Assembly: GCF_049801095.1 (NCBI RefSeq)
Contig: NZ_JBNAGH010000001.1
Location: 372,001 to 436,000 of the forward strand
Length of the DNA: 64,000 nucleotides
DNA from: Dinoroseobacter sp049801095
Lineage (GTDB): Bacteria; Pseudomonadota; Alphaproteobacteria; Rhodobacterales; Rhodobacteraceae
Reading direction: 5' to 3'
In this document: positions 16,597-25,160 of the stretch, piece after piece
Layout: each line of letters begins with the position of its first letter
Position numbering within the stretch: position 1 is the stretch's first letter
Made by a program: the position numbers and the translations under genes
The notes under the pieces: model-generated
What the model saw: the letters and a program-made list of their open reading frames with translations, nothing else
Database searches by the model: none
Told to the model about the DNA's origin: nothing

Positions 16597-17465
16597 GGCG
16601 CGCTCCCTTCGGTGACTCGGTTGCGCAGACGGCTGGAGAGCTGGTCGAAAAACACGATGCTGCTGAACAGCAGGACGAAGATCGCCGCTGCCTCATCGAA
16701 CCGCCCCGGGCCCCAGGCCATGGAGTTGCGCAGCTCATAGCCCAGCCCTCCGGCCCCGACAAAGCCGAGGATCGCCGAGGCGCGAATATTGATCTCGAAG
16801 CGCAGGAGCGCATAGCTCAGGTAATTCGGCGCGACCTGGGGCAGCACGCCCAGCCACATGGATTGCGTCCAGTTCGCCCCGGTGGAGCGCAGGCCCTCGA
16901 CTGGTTTCAGGTCGGCATTCTCGGCCACCTCCGAGAACATCTTGCCCAGCGCGCCCGCCGTATGCAGGGCGATGGCGATCATCGCAGGCACCGGCCCGCC
17001 GCCAAGCACGAAGATCAGCATCAGCGCGATCACGATCTCGGGGATGGCGCGCAGCACATCCATGGAGCGACGAAAGACCGGGATCAGACGCGGCCAGCGC
17101 GCCAACCCGCGCGTGGAGAGCAGCGACAGGGTCAGCCCCGCACAGGCCCCAAGAAGGGTCGAGACCGCCGCGATGTTCAGAGTCTCGATCAGCGCGGGGA
17201 CGTATTTCGCGAGAAGCCCGGGCAGATCTGCCCGCTTCTCCCAAGCCTCTGAGAGCACATCGCTCGGATAGTCCCCGATCTGATGCAGCCCTTCCCAGAA
17301 GCCGCCCGCATTGCGGTCATCGGCGACCATGAAGCCCGACACCATGAGCAGGACGAAGACCAGAAGCGTCAGCCCGCTATAGAAGCGGCGGCGCTGCACC
17401 TGGGCGAGATAGCCCGTGCGTACCATCCGCACTTCCTGAGGCCCGGGGGCAGTTGTGTCAGTCAT
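16593..17465 (-). CDS. phnE: Phosphonate ABC transporter permease PhnE (first copy)
   Basis: 290 residues from ATG 17465 (TDTTAPGPQEVRMVRTGYLAQ) with AGGA 8 bases upstream; an upstream in-frame start at 17498 would fall within a hairpin and is rejected. About six membrane helices (LLVFVLLMVSGFMV; IETLNIAAVSTLLGACAGLTLSLL; IVIALMLIFVLGGGPV; and others) and the coupling motif VEGLRSTGANWTQSMWLGVLPQ typical of PhnE. Inner-membrane partner of PhnC and PhnD. Confidence 0.94.
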   Translation of the reverse strand: MTDTTAPGPQEVRMVRTGYLAQVQRRRFYSGLTLLVFVLLMVSGFMVADDRNAGGFWEGLHQIGDYPSDVLSEAWEKRADLPGLLAKYVPALIETLNIAAVSTLLGACAGLTLSLLSTRGLARWPRLIPVFRRSMDVLRAIPEIVIALMLIFVLGGGPVPAMIAIALHTAGALGKMFSEVAENADLKPVEGLRSTGANWTQSMWLGVLPQVAPNYLSYALLRFEINIRASAILGFVGAGGLGYELRNSMAWGPGRFDEAAAIFVLLFSSIVFFDQLSSRLRNRVTEGSAP

Positions 17466-17482
17466 CTGGGATCCTGTGGGAA

Positions 17483-17510
17483 GACCGGCGCCCGCCAAGG
17501 GCCGCCGGTC
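17483..17510 (-). other. Hairpin between phnD and phnE
   Basis: GACCGGCGCCC and GGGCCGCCGGTC pair with one bulged base around a short loop. It lies 21 bases after the phnD stop and before phnE, with no T-run. A stem at this place commonly protects the 3' end of the binding-protein message and lowers permease expression. Confidence 0.45.
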
Positions 17511-17531
17511 ATGTCAAATCAGGCAAAGGGC

Positions 17532-18446
17532 TCAGCCGCCGATCTTCGCCTTGCGCGCTTCGACGATGCTCTCATAGGTCGCGTGGGTCACCGGCTGGAA
17601 GCCCAGCGTGTCGCCCGAAGCCACGCCATAGGCGCAATCGGCGTCGCGCTCATAGAGCCCGTCCATCAGGGCGGTCATCTTGACCTTCACATCCTCCGGC
17701 AGCGCCTTGCGCAGCACGATCGGACCCTCGGGGATCACCTTGGATTTCCAGATCTGCACCATCTCGTTCATGTCCACGAGACCGGCATCCACGGCCTTGC
17801 GCAGGGAGCCGGAGTTGTAGCCGTCTTCCCAGTTGCCCTGACCATCAGCCCAGCTCACGCCGCCGTCGATATCACCGTTATAGACCGCGACAATGGTCTG
17901 CTCGTGACCGCCGGTGAACTTCACCTCGCCGAAATAGTCGCCGGACTCCATGGTCGCACCGATTTCTTCGGGGATCTCGATGGAGGGGATCAGATAGCCG
18001 GAGGTCGAGTTCGGATCGCCAAAGCCAAAGACCTTGCCCTGCATGTCCTCGAGCGAGGTGATGCCGCTGTCGACACGGGCAAATCCGATGGAATGATAGC
18101 CGATCGAGCCGTCCAGATTGACCTTGATCAGCACAGGTTCCACAGCCTCGGCGTCCTGCAGATAGGTCGCGGCATAGGCCGAGGCACCGAGCCAGGCCAT
18201 GTCGATGGTCCCGCCCAGCAGGCCCTGGATCACGCCGTTGTAGTCGGCCGGGGCAAAAAGCTTGGTCTCCACCCCGAGTTCTTCGGCGGTGTAGTTCTGC
18301 AGGCAGGAAAAGGAGTTCATGCGATCCTGGGCGTTCTCGCCCCCGAGGATGCCAATGCGGAATTCCGTGATGGCGTCGCCGTCCGCGAGGGCAGCCGAGG
18401 TCAGCATCGTGCTGGTCGCCAGCGCCAGTGCGAGGGTGGTTTTCAT
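17532..18446 (-). CDS. phnD: Phosphonate ABC transporter periplasmic binding protein
   Basis: 304 residues. Signal peptide (KTTLALALATSTMLTSAALAD, cleavage near residue 21), then the PhnD fold with the phosphonate-binding region: FAPADYNGVIQGLLGGTIDMAWLGASAYA and FGFGDPNSTSGYLIPSIEI, where the Ser/Thr run contacts the phosphonate. It delivers phosphonates to the PhnE pair. The gap to phnC is about 30 bases and the gap to phnE holds a hairpin. Confidence 0.96.
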   Translation of the reverse strand: MKTTLALALATSTMLTSAALADGDAITEFRIGILGGENAQDRMNSFSCLQNYTAEELGVETKLFAPADYNGVIQGLLGGTIDMAWLGASAYAATYLQDAEAVEPVLIKVNLDGSIGYHSIGFARVDSGITSLEDMQGKVFGFGDPNSTSGYLIPSIEIPEEIGATMESGDYFGEVKFTGGHEQTIVAVYNGDIDGGVSWADGQGNWEDGYNSGSLRKAVDAGLVDMNEMVQIWKSKVIPEGPIVLRKALPEDVKVKMTALMDGLYERDADCAYGVASGDTLGFQPVTHATYESIVEARKAKIGG

Positions 18447-18479
18447 GAGGTCTCTCCGGTTTGGATTGAGGATTGGAAG

Positions 18480-19292
18480 TCAGGCCGGTACGCGCGCCGG
18501 TTCCGGGCTGCGCGACAGGGTTTCGATCTCGGTCGAGGTGGCGGCTTCGGAAAAATCCGCACCCGCGCCGTAGATATCGCGCGCCACGCCGGTGGTGAGC
18601 TGCGCCGGGGTGCCGTCAAAGACGACCCGGCCATCGCGCATCCCGATCACCCGGTCGCAATAGCGGCGCGCCGTATCCAGCGTGTGCAGATTGGCGATGA
18701 CCATACGGCCATCTTCCTCGTGGATCTGGCGCAGGGATTGCATCACGACCTGCGCGTTCATCGGATCGAGGGAGGCGATGGGCTCGTCGGCCAGAATGAT
18801 CTCCGGGTCCTGCATGAGCGCGCGGGCAATCGCGACCCGCTGCTGCTGCCCGCCCGAGAGCGCATCGGCGCGCTTGGCAGCCTGCTCGGCAATGCCCAGC
18901 CGGTCGAGAATGTCGATGGCCTGGTGGATGTCGGAGGTCGGATAGAGATTGAACAGCGTCGCCAGGGTCGAGCGGCGGTTCAGCGTGCCATGGAGCACAT
19001 TGGAGACCACATCGAGCCGCGGCACCAGATTGAACTGCTGAAAGATCATCGCGCAGCGCGCTTGCCAGCCCCGTTTTGCGGAGCCGCCGAGCGCCGTGAT
19101 GTCGAGCCCGTCATAGGTGATGGTCCCGGAGCTTGCGCTGTCCATGCGGTTCATGATCCGCAACAGCGTCGACTTGCCCGCGCCCGAGCGCCCGATGATG
19201 CCGATCATGGCCGCGCTCTCGAGGGTGATGGTGACATCATCCACCGCGGTTTTCGGACCAAAGCACTTGGTCAAGGATTGAACTTCAAGCAT
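18480..19292 (-). CDS. phnC: Phosphonate ABC transporter ATP-binding protein
   Basis: 270 residues from ATG 19292 (LEVQSLTKCFGPKTAVDDV), preceded by AGGGGG. Walker A GRSGAGKST, Q-loop FQQFNLVPRLDVVSNVLHG, signature LSGGQQQRVAIARAL, Walker B IILADEPIASLDP and H-loop ANLHTLD. FNLVPRLDVVSNVL is characteristic of PhnC. A longer reading to 19424 is not supported. First gene of the leftward operon phnC-D-E-E-SDR-hexapeptide. Confidence 0.95.
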   Translation of the reverse strand: MLEVQSLTKCFGPKTAVDDVTITLESAAMIGIIGRSGAGKSTLLRIMNRMDSASSGTITYDGLDITALGGSAKRGWQARCAMIFQQFNLVPRLDVVSNVLHGTLNRRSTLATLFNLYPTSDIHQAIDILDRLGIAEQAAKRADALSGGQQQRVAIARALMQDPEIILADEPIASLDPMNAQVVMQSLRQIHEEDGRMVIANLHTLDTARRYCDRVIGMRDGRVVFDGTPAQLTTGVARDIYGAGADFSEAATSTEIETLSRSPEPARVPA

Positions 19293-19497
19293 GCCGCCCC
19301 CTGCGTTTCCGCTCGACCTAGGGGGTTTGCGTGACGGTTTCTTTGCGTGAACGAAACGCTTGGGTGAAGGTTTCGAAACACTTCCTTGACAGGCTCGCGG
19401 TGGCAGCCCGGTCTTGCGGCGCAAACCGGAGGCAATCCGCTGGGGTTTGCGTCATAAAACTGTTACGCTGAGGCTCCGATCGACTGCTGGAGAGACC
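19293..19497. promoter_or_regulatory. Divergent promoter region upstream of phnC
   Basis: 205 bases between phnC and the small secreted-protein gene. It holds repeated GTTTC/GAAAC elements: GTTTC (19337-19341), CGAAAC (19352-19357) and the palindrome GTTTCGAAAC (19370-19379). On the phnC strand the sequence CTGTCA lies at 19386-19391 reading leftward, with a weak second half 11 bases on, which resembles a degenerate Pho box (phosphate-starvation control is usual for phn uptake). The promoter location is secure; the named sites are guesses. Confidence 0.35.
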
Positions 19498-19791
19498 ATG
19501 GTCCGAGATGTGACAATTCTATGTGCCGCGCTGATGACCGCCCCGGTGGCGGCGCAAGCCTCCCTCGGGGATCTGGTGTGCGATGACACGCGACGGCTCG
19601 AGACGCAGCTGGTCGAGATTGTCGGCGCCACCCGGCAGGGACAGGGGATGCGCGAACCCGACGCCCTGCTGGAGATCTGGATCGTGCCGCGCAATGGCGA
19701 TTGGACCATCGTGCAGACCTATGCCAACGGCACCTCATGCATCGTTGCCATGGGCGCCCATTGGGAATCCCTCGGAGCGGAGCCGGGCTGA
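19498..19791 (+). CDS. Small secreted protein of unknown function
   Basis: 97 residues from ATG 19498 (VRDVTILCAALMTAPVAAQA), with GGAGAG 5-6 bases upstream. A signal peptide is clear (cleavage near AQA, residue 20). The mature part has two cysteines (LVCDDTRRLE and GTSCIVAMG), which could form a disulfide, and a WTIVQTYANGTSC segment common in small periplasmic proteins of this group of bacteria. I do not recognise a functional family. It stands alone, divergent from phnC and convergent with the aldo/keto reductase. Confidence 0.7.
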   Translation: MVRDVTILCAALMTAPVAAQASLGDLVCDDTRRLETQLVEIVGATRQGQGMREPDALLEIWIVPRNGDWTIVQTYANGTSCIVAMGAHWESLGAEPG

Positions 19792-19800
19792 GGACTTGCC

Positions 19801-20733
19801 TCAGGCCTCTTCCAGCCGGTCCGTGGCCGGTGCGGGCGTGGGCGAGAGCGCCGCGATCCGATCATAGAGCTCCCCGGACAGATCCAGCGCCAGCGCATCG
19901 AGCGAGGGTCGCAGTTGCGCGACATTCCGGGCGCTGATGATCGGTGCTGAAACCGCAGCATGGGCCATGGCCCAGGCCACGGCGAGGGTGGCGGGCGCCG
20001 CGCCCAACTCTTCCGCCAGATCTGCCAGCCCGGCGGCCGCCGCATGCATCCAGTCCGGCCCGTAGCGCGTCGCGTAGCGCGGATCGCTGGACAGCCGCCC
20101 GGACCCGCCCTTGGCGTATTTCCCGGTCAGAAGGCCGCCACCCAGGGGCGAGTAGGGCAGCACGGCGATGTCTTCGGAGGCGGCCATGGGCAGGATCTCG
20201 ACCTCGGCCTGACGCTTGACCAGGGAGTACATCGGCTGGATCAGATCAATCCGGGTGCCGAGCTGCGCGGCCACGGCCTGCGCCTTCATCACCTGCCAGG
20301 CGGCGAAGTTTGACACGCCGATATAGCGGATCTGGCCCGTGCTCTGCAGACCGGCCAGGGTCTCAAAGGTTTCCTCCAGCGGGACCTCCCCGTCCCAGCG
20401 GTGCAGATAGAGGATATCCACCATGTCGAGGCCGAGCCGACTGCGGCTCTCATCAAAGCTCGACAGGATATTGTCCCGTCCGCTGCCCCCGGCATAGCCC
20501 GCCTTGGTCGCGATCAGCAGGTCCTCGCGCAGCTTGGGGACCATCTGCCCCAACCAGGTTTCCGAACGACCCTCGGTATAGACATGGGCCGTGTCAAAGA
20601 TGTTGATCCCCGCCGCGCAGGAAGCTTCGAACATCCCAAGGCTCGCCGCATAGTCCGCCGTGCCCCCGAACTGCATGCAGCCGAAACACTGCCGCGACAT
20701 GGGCGTCCCGGTCAGGGTGGTCAATTGGCTCAT
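19801..20733 (-). CDS. Aldo/keto reductase
   Basis: 310 residues. NADPH-dependent TIM-barrel oxidoreductase. Catalytic tetrad: D47 and Y52 (FDTAHVYTEGRSE), K77 (ATKAG) and the His in ILYLHRWD near 109. Cofactor segments YIGVSNFAAWQ, YSPLGGGLLTGKY and the late IISARNVAQLRPSLDAL also fit. Substrate unknown. It lies between convergent and co-directional neighbours with no clear operon partner; the molybdopterin gene ends 54 bases upstream. Confidence 0.9.
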   Translation of the reverse strand: MSQLTTLTGTPMSRQCFGCMQFGGTADYAASLGMFEASCAAGINIFDTAHVYTEGRSETWLGQMVPKLREDLLIATKAGYAGGSGRDNILSSFDESRSRLGLDMVDILYLHRWDGEVPLEETFETLAGLQSTGQIRYIGVSNFAAWQVMKAQAVAAQLGTRIDLIQPMYSLVKRQAEVEILPMAASEDIAVLPYSPLGGGLLTGKYAKGGSGRLSSDPRYATRYGPDWMHAAAAGLADLAEELGAAPATLAVAWAMAHAAVSAPIISARNVAQLRPSLDALALDLSGELYDRIAALSPTPAPATDRLEEA

Positions 20734-20787
20734 CTCTGGTCTCCCCGCGCTGTCGCGGCGGATGAAAGGGCGGATTGGCGGGAAAGG

Positions 20788-22836
20788 TCAAGCCGCTCCG
20801 TCACCGCCATCGGCGGTCAGGGGGCGCAGCTCGACCCGCGCGCCGTAGTGGCTCTGCCCGACCGAGAAGGGAAAGGTCGTGAGCGCCGCCTCGGGCAGGA
20901 CCGCGCTGGCGTCTGTCAGGGCGTTGAGCCCGGGCCAGCCATCACGGATCCAGACCACGCCCGCCGGAATGCGCGGCGTCACCTTGGCTTCGGCCACGAA
21001 GGCCCCGCGGGCATTGTGCATCTCGACCTCCGCCCCATCGGCGATCCCTCGGGCCTCTGCATCCGCAGGCGCAATCCAGAGCGCCGGGGCGGCCTCGCGC
21101 GCCGCCAGTGTCGGCAAGGCCCGGGCGTGATCGAAGAAGGAATGGAAATGCGCAAAGGTCCGGCCATGGGCGAGGATGAGCCCTGCCTCCTCCGAGGTGT
21201 CGGGCGCTTCGGGCAGGGCGGGCAGCCCCATCTGGGCCGCCCTGTTCGAGACGAACTCGATCTTGCCCGAGGGCGTCGTGAAGGCCTTGGTCGGGTACGC
21301 CACATGGGAGACCTTGAGCGCCGCGCGCCCGCCCCCCGCGCGCAGGCTCTCGACCGTGGCATGGCCCGTGGCCGGGTGGTCGAGCACGGCATTCACAGCC
21401 GCCTCCTGATCCGGCCAGGGATAGGCATCCGCAACACCGAGGCGCTCCGCCAGCCCGATATAGATCTCATGCACCGGGCGCGCCGCCCCCGCCGCGGGCA
21501 GGATCCGGTCGCAGAGATGAACATGGGTGTTGGTGGATTTCGCCCCGATCTCCTCCAGCCAGATCGTGCTCGGAAGCACGATATCGGCGGCCTCGCGGAT
21601 CGTCTGGTTGGGAAAGATGTCATGGGCGATGACCAGCTCCGCCTTGGCCAACGCGGCCTTGGTGCGCGCGGTATCGGGAAAAGACGACAGCAGGTTCGAA
21701 CCAAGGGTGAAGAGCACCTTCACCGCGCCGCTCTCCAGCGCCTCTAGGATCGCTTCCATCTGGTTCGGCACGTAGCGCCCGGGCGGGCGCCGATCAGCTG
21801 CCGAGATGTCGACGAACCCCACCCCGTGGCTGCGCCCCCCGTGGCGCGGGCCGATCCCTCCGCCGGGGCGTCCGAAATTGCCGGTCAGCGCCGGAAGGCA
21901 GCCGATGGCCCGAGCGGCCTGCCAAGTGTTCTCTCCCTTATGGACCGAGGAGCCGCCGAGTACGATCATCGCCGCGGGGCTGGCCGCATAGCGGCGCGCA
22001 AGCGCTGCGATCTGCGCGCCTGGGAGGCCAGTCTGCACCGCCGCCCAATCCGGAGTCTTGTCCGCCAGATGGTCGGAAAGCTCCGCGAACCCCACCGTGT
22101 GCTCAGCCACAAAGGCTTGGTCCCACAGCCCTTCGGCCAGGATCACCTGCATCATCGCCAGTGCCAGCGCAGTATCCGTCCCGGGCCGCAGCAGCAGAAC
22201 CTCATCGGCCAGCGCCGAGGCCTCGGTCCGGCGCACATCGATCACCACAACCCGGGCGCCGCGCCGCTTGGCGATCTCCACATGGCGCAGCGTATTGGCC
22301 TGACTGACCGTATTCGCCCCCCAGAGGATCACCATCTCGGACTGCGCGCTCAGATCTTCCTTGGTCGAGGTCTCGATCGCGCCGGTCAGGCCCAGCCCGA
22401 ACGCCCCGAGCCCCCAGCAGATCATCGCAGGGTTCCAGACCTGGCAGCCATAGAGGTTCGCGAAGCGGTCCATCTGCGCGCGTTTCAGGCCAAAGGCATA
22501 GTCATTGCCCCAATTGCCATGGCCCTGCCAGAACCCGACCGCCTCCCGTCCAACCGCTTGCATATGCCCGGCGATCCGGTCGAGGGCAGCGTCCCAACTC
22601 GTAACCTCCCACGCCTCGGAGCCGCGACGGGCCCGCGTCACGGGCTGCAGCAGGCGGCGGGAATTGCCAACGATCTCATGGGCAGCCTTGCCGCGCATGC
22701 AGAGAAAGCCTTCGCTATCGGGGTTGGTGACATCCCCGGTGATCGCGACCGCCCCGCCGTCATCCAGCGTCACCTCCATACCGCAGAGGGTCGGATGGCA
22801 GTTCATCGGGCACATGGTCCGAACGGTCTTGGGCAT
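20788..22836 (-). CDS. Molybdopterin-dependent oxidoreductase (DMSO reductase superfamily)
   Basis: 682 residues from ATG 22836 with GGAG about 9 bases upstream (GTG 22845 is the alternative). The [4Fe-4S] cysteines are C9, C13, C18 and C46 (CPMNCHPTLC, then FLCMRG), a C-x3-C-x4-C-x27-C spacing. Molybdopterin-binding signatures include VILWGANTVSQANTLRHVEIAKRRGARVVVID and GNFGRPGGG. C139 (NPAMICWGLGAFGLGLTG) sits where formate dehydrogenase and Nap types place the metal-ligand Cys or Sec. There is no Tat signal, so it is cytoplasmic. No electron-transfer partner is adjacent; substrate unknown. Confidence 0.88.
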   Translation of the reverse strand: MPKTVRTMCPMNCHPTLCGMEVTLDDGGAVAITGDVTNPDSEGFLCMRGKAAHEIVGNSRRLLQPVTRARRGSEAWEVTSWDAALDRIAGHMQAVGREAVGFWQGHGNWGNDYAFGLKRAQMDRFANLYGCQVWNPAMICWGLGAFGLGLTGAIETSTKEDLSAQSEMVILWGANTVSQANTLRHVEIAKRRGARVVVIDVRRTEASALADEVLLLRPGTDTALALAMMQVILAEGLWDQAFVAEHTVGFAELSDHLADKTPDWAAVQTGLPGAQIAALARRYAASPAAMIVLGGSSVHKGENTWQAARAIGCLPALTGNFGRPGGGIGPRHGGRSHGVGFVDISAADRRPPGRYVPNQMEAILEALESGAVKVLFTLGSNLLSSFPDTARTKAALAKAELVIAHDIFPNQTIREAADIVLPSTIWLEEIGAKSTNTHVHLCDRILPAAGAARPVHEIYIGLAERLGVADAYPWPDQEAAVNAVLDHPATGHATVESLRAGGGRAALKVSHVAYPTKAFTTPSGKIEFVSNRAAQMGLPALPEAPDTSEEAGLILAHGRTFAHFHSFFDHARALPTLAAREAAPALWIAPADAEARGIADGAEVEMHNARGAFVAEAKVTPRIPAGVVWIRDGWPGLNALTDASAVLPEAALTTFPFSVGQSHYGARVELRPLTADGGDGAA

Positions 22837-22968
22837 CTCGCGCACTCCGCCTGTCTGGGTCGGACCAGTCTATGCATGGGCGGGAGGGTCTGGCCAGTCC
22901 GCGCGAGAGCCCGGCGCATGTGGTCCTGCGCGCAGAGCCGCTGTGCTCACGAAAGTGGCAAACGCCGA

Positions 22969-23451
22969 TCAGATCCGGGGGGTGCTATGGGCGACGAGGG
23001 CCGATTGGCCGATCCCGGTCACCAGGGTCTGTTGGGTCCAGTACCAGCGACGGGTGGTCCATGTCCCTTCCAGAAGGATCGCGTCCCCGCGCACCGTGCC
23101 GTACCAGACCACCGTATGCGGCGCGTCTTCGCAGAGGGTCGTGGTGGTAAAGTGCACCACATCCTCTTCGAGCCAGGTCTGGTACTCCGTCCAGCCGAAA
23201 TCGCAATAGACCTGCGCGCGCGCGGACTGGAACCGCCCTTCGAAGAAACGCAGCGTGTCGTGGATCACCTCGCCGGTTTCCTCGATCGTGTCCTTTGTGG
23301 CAAAGATGCGTCCGTCCAGCGCGCCACTCGCCTCCCAGGGGAGCGCGGGCACGGTCAGGTCCGGCAGGTCTTCGTTCATCACGCTGACGGTCCCGGCCCC
23401 GGTGCCGAGCACAATGAACGCGACCCCCGCGGTCTTGAGGAAATCCGACAT
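22969..23451 (-). CDS. Membrane-anchored or exported protein of unknown function
   Basis: 160 residues from ATG 23451. One N-terminal hydrophobic segment (LKTAGVAFIVLGTGAGTVSVM, about 5-25) may be a signal anchor. The rest is aromatic- and threonine-rich (VYCDFGWTEYQTWLEEDVVHFTTTTLCEDAPHTVVWYGTVRGDAILLEGTWTTRRWYW is split here only as landmarks: CDFGWTEY, FTTTTLCED, GTWTTRRWYW) with two cysteines. I do not recognise a family. It is followed by 132 bases with nothing visible before the molybdopterin gene. Confidence 0.65.
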   Translation of the reverse strand: MSDFLKTAGVAFIVLGTGAGTVSVMNEDLPDLTVPALPWEASGALDGRIFATKDTIEETGEVIHDTLRFFEGRFQSARAQVYCDFGWTEYQTWLEEDVVHFTTTTLCEDAPHTVVWYGTVRGDAILLEGTWTTRRWYWTQQTLVTGIGQSALVAHSTPRI

Positions 23452-23542
23452 GGAACGCCCCTATTCTCTGGACCGCGCAGGCAGCCGATACAGGCATAGG
23501 TTGCATCGCGGATCCTTAAGAAACCCTAGTATGGTTTTCAGG

Positions 23543-23556
23543 TTTTCGCACGAAAA
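23543..23556. promoter_or_regulatory. Short palindrome upstream of the unknown membrane protein
   Basis: TTTTCG-CA-CGAAAA is a perfect 14-base inverted repeat about 90 bases upstream of the start at 23451, in an AT-rich patch of an otherwise GC-rich gap. It could be an operator; no regulator is implied. Confidence 0.3.
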
Positions 23557-23608
23557 TTCGCGCAAACCGCGAGCGGATTGCACCAAATACACCCAAACTT
23601 GACTGAGA

Positions 23609-25033
23609 TCAGGCTGTCGCCCCGGCTCGCGCCACATAAGCGCGCAACATATGCGCATCAAAGAGCGGCATGGCCACCACATCGCCCCCGATCTCGCTGG
23701 TCACGGGCGACAGGTAGCGCACGCCAGGCGCTGCGGTCTGGCAGCCGGGGCCAACACGAATCCCCTTCGTCGTCGGGCAGAGCGTGATCATCCCCTGACG
23801 CAGCATGTCCTCGGACAGCGGGTCAAAGCGCGAGTTCGGCCCGGCCCCGGCGCAGTTCACCACAAAGCCGGTTTCATGGCGCTGCTCCTGCCCTTCGGGG
23901 TCGCGCAGGATCACCGTGGCGCCCGCCTCCCCCGGCTCAATCGCTGTGACCATGGCCTGGATCACCCTGGCCCGACCGGCTTCGACAAACTGGTGCATAT
24001 CGGCGATCGTGTCCCGCGTGCCTCCACGCAGCCAAAGCCGCAACTTGCCCGGCACCTGCCGCGCCTCCTCGGGGTCGGTCACATAGCCCGAGAGCGGGTT
24101 TTCGAGGAAATGCGCGCGAAAGCCCGCGCGGATCTCGCGCATCTCGTCGCCCTCGGCCTTGGCGCGCGCAATCTCGGCGGCCACCTCGGCGAGGAAGGTC
24201 GCGGCCGTCATATGTCCCTGGGTCAGGCGCGGTTCCGTCAGCTTGCGCGGCAAGCGCGGCACCAGCGGCTCCGGGATCTCGCCATCGGGCGCGCAGGCGA
24301 CAAAGCGCAGATCCTCCGCATCGCGCAGGCTCTGGCAGAGACGCAGCACGTCGAGCATCGCGGCATTGCCCCCGATGCAAAAGATCTCGGCCCCGCGCTG
24401 AATATGGGTCGCGATCCGCGCCTCATGCCCGAAGACCGAGGGCGCGCTGAAGGCGCTGTCATCCCCCGCAAAGCGCATGGTCGACGGGCCGCCCGGCGCC
24501 ACATCGAGCCCGCTGGCCACGATCTCCCGTCCGGCCTCGGTGCGCAGGGTGATGCCCTTGCCGCTGACCTCCAGCGAGACCGCCTGATCCTCGAGCAGGT
24601 CCACCTCCACGCCGCGCGCCTTGAGCCGCGCAATCGCGGCTTCGGTCCGCTCCTCCATGAAATCGCCATAGAATTCCCGGGGTGCGTTGACGCCATAGAG
24701 ATCCCCGGTCGCGATCAGGGGCTGCGCCGCCCCCAGCCAATCGGGCGCGCGCCCGGCCATGGTCTCGGTGATCTGGTCCCAGCGCGCCGCCAGCCATTTC
24801 GCGAAGTCCGGGTCGATATCGTCGGCGGGCGAGTTCAGAAGATAGGCATAGCGCCAGGGCGTCCCCACCTCCCCCTTGGCATAGGCCAGACCGCGCCCAA
24901 GCTCCGCCGCCCGCTGTCCCAGCACGATCACCCGTTGTCCCGGTTCCGGTGCGCAAATCTCCAGAAAGGCCAGCGCCGTAATTCCATCACCAACGATTAC
25001 ATGGGGTCGCTCTTGGGGCAGCACGCGGATCAC
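23609..25033 (-). CDS. FAD/NAD(P)-binding protein (YdhS/HcrB-like)
   Basis: About 474 residues. The N-terminal dinucleotide fold (HVIVGDGITALAFLE) differs from the usual GxGxxG by having GDGITA. The Pfam-style FAD_NAD(P)-binding layout continues through LGRGLAYAKGEVGTPWRYAYLLNSPADDIDPDFAKWL, IFCIGGNAAMLDVLRLCQ and FVVNCAGAGPNSRFDPL. No ATG start is available: GTG 25033 is taken because it lies just before the conserved fold; GTG 25024 and TTG 25087 are possible. Probably an oxidoreductase with a small-molecule substrate. It follows the alg acetylation genes but is separated from them by a nested hairpin. Confidence 0.75.
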   Translation of the reverse strand: MIRVLPQERPHVIVGDGITALAFLEICAPEPGQRVIVLGQRAAELGRGLAYAKGEVGTPWRYAYLLNSPADDIDPDFAKWLAARWDQITETMAGRAPDWLGAAQPLIATGDLYGVNAPREFYGDFMEERTEAAIARLKARGVEVDLLEDQAVSLEVSGKGITLRTEAGREIVASGLDVAPGGPSTMRFAGDDSAFSAPSVFGHEARIATHIQRGAEIFCIGGNAAMLDVLRLCQSLRDAEDLRFVACAPDGEIPEPLVPRLPRKLTEPRLTQGHMTAATFLAEVAAEIARAKAEGDEMREIRAGFRAHFLENPLSGYVTDPEEARQVPGKLRLWLRGGTRDTIADMHQFVEAGRARVIQAMVTAIEPGEAGATVILRDPEGQEQRHETGFVVNCAGAGPNSRFDPLSEDMLRQGMITLCPTTKGIRVGPGCQTAAPGVRYLSPVTSEIGGDVVAMPLFDAHMLRAYVARAGATA

Positions 25034-25096
25034 TTTCTCAGATTTCGGGGTCTCCGACCTGTAGTACCGCGCACCCCTTCCGGTCAACTCGACGCC

Positions 25097-25149
25097 GCGC
25101 CGCTGGTGCGCCGTGCCGCAGTGTTGCGGCGGGCCAGCTCCAGCGGCGC
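25097..25149 (-). other. Nested hairpin after the algX-like gene
   Basis: Outer perfect 10-pair arms GCGCCGCTGG (25097-25106) and CCAGCGGCGC (25140-25149) enclose an inner perfect 6-pair stem GCCGCA-GTGT-TGCGGC (25115-25130). It starts 12 bases after the algX-like stop on the leftward transcript. No T-run follows, so it is a partial terminator or processing block between the polysaccharide operon and the FAD protein. Confidence 0.5.
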
Positions 25150-25160
25150 GGACGCCCCCC

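Noticed and set aside
17283..19334. A 683-codon open frame on the + strand opposite phnC and phnD
   Set aside because: It is the antisense shadow of well-recognised phn genes in GC-rich DNA; its residues show no domain and no ribosome site fits.
19386..19391. TTGACA as a rightward -35 for the small secreted-protein gene
   Set aside because: No -10-like hexamer lies 16-18 bases downstream.
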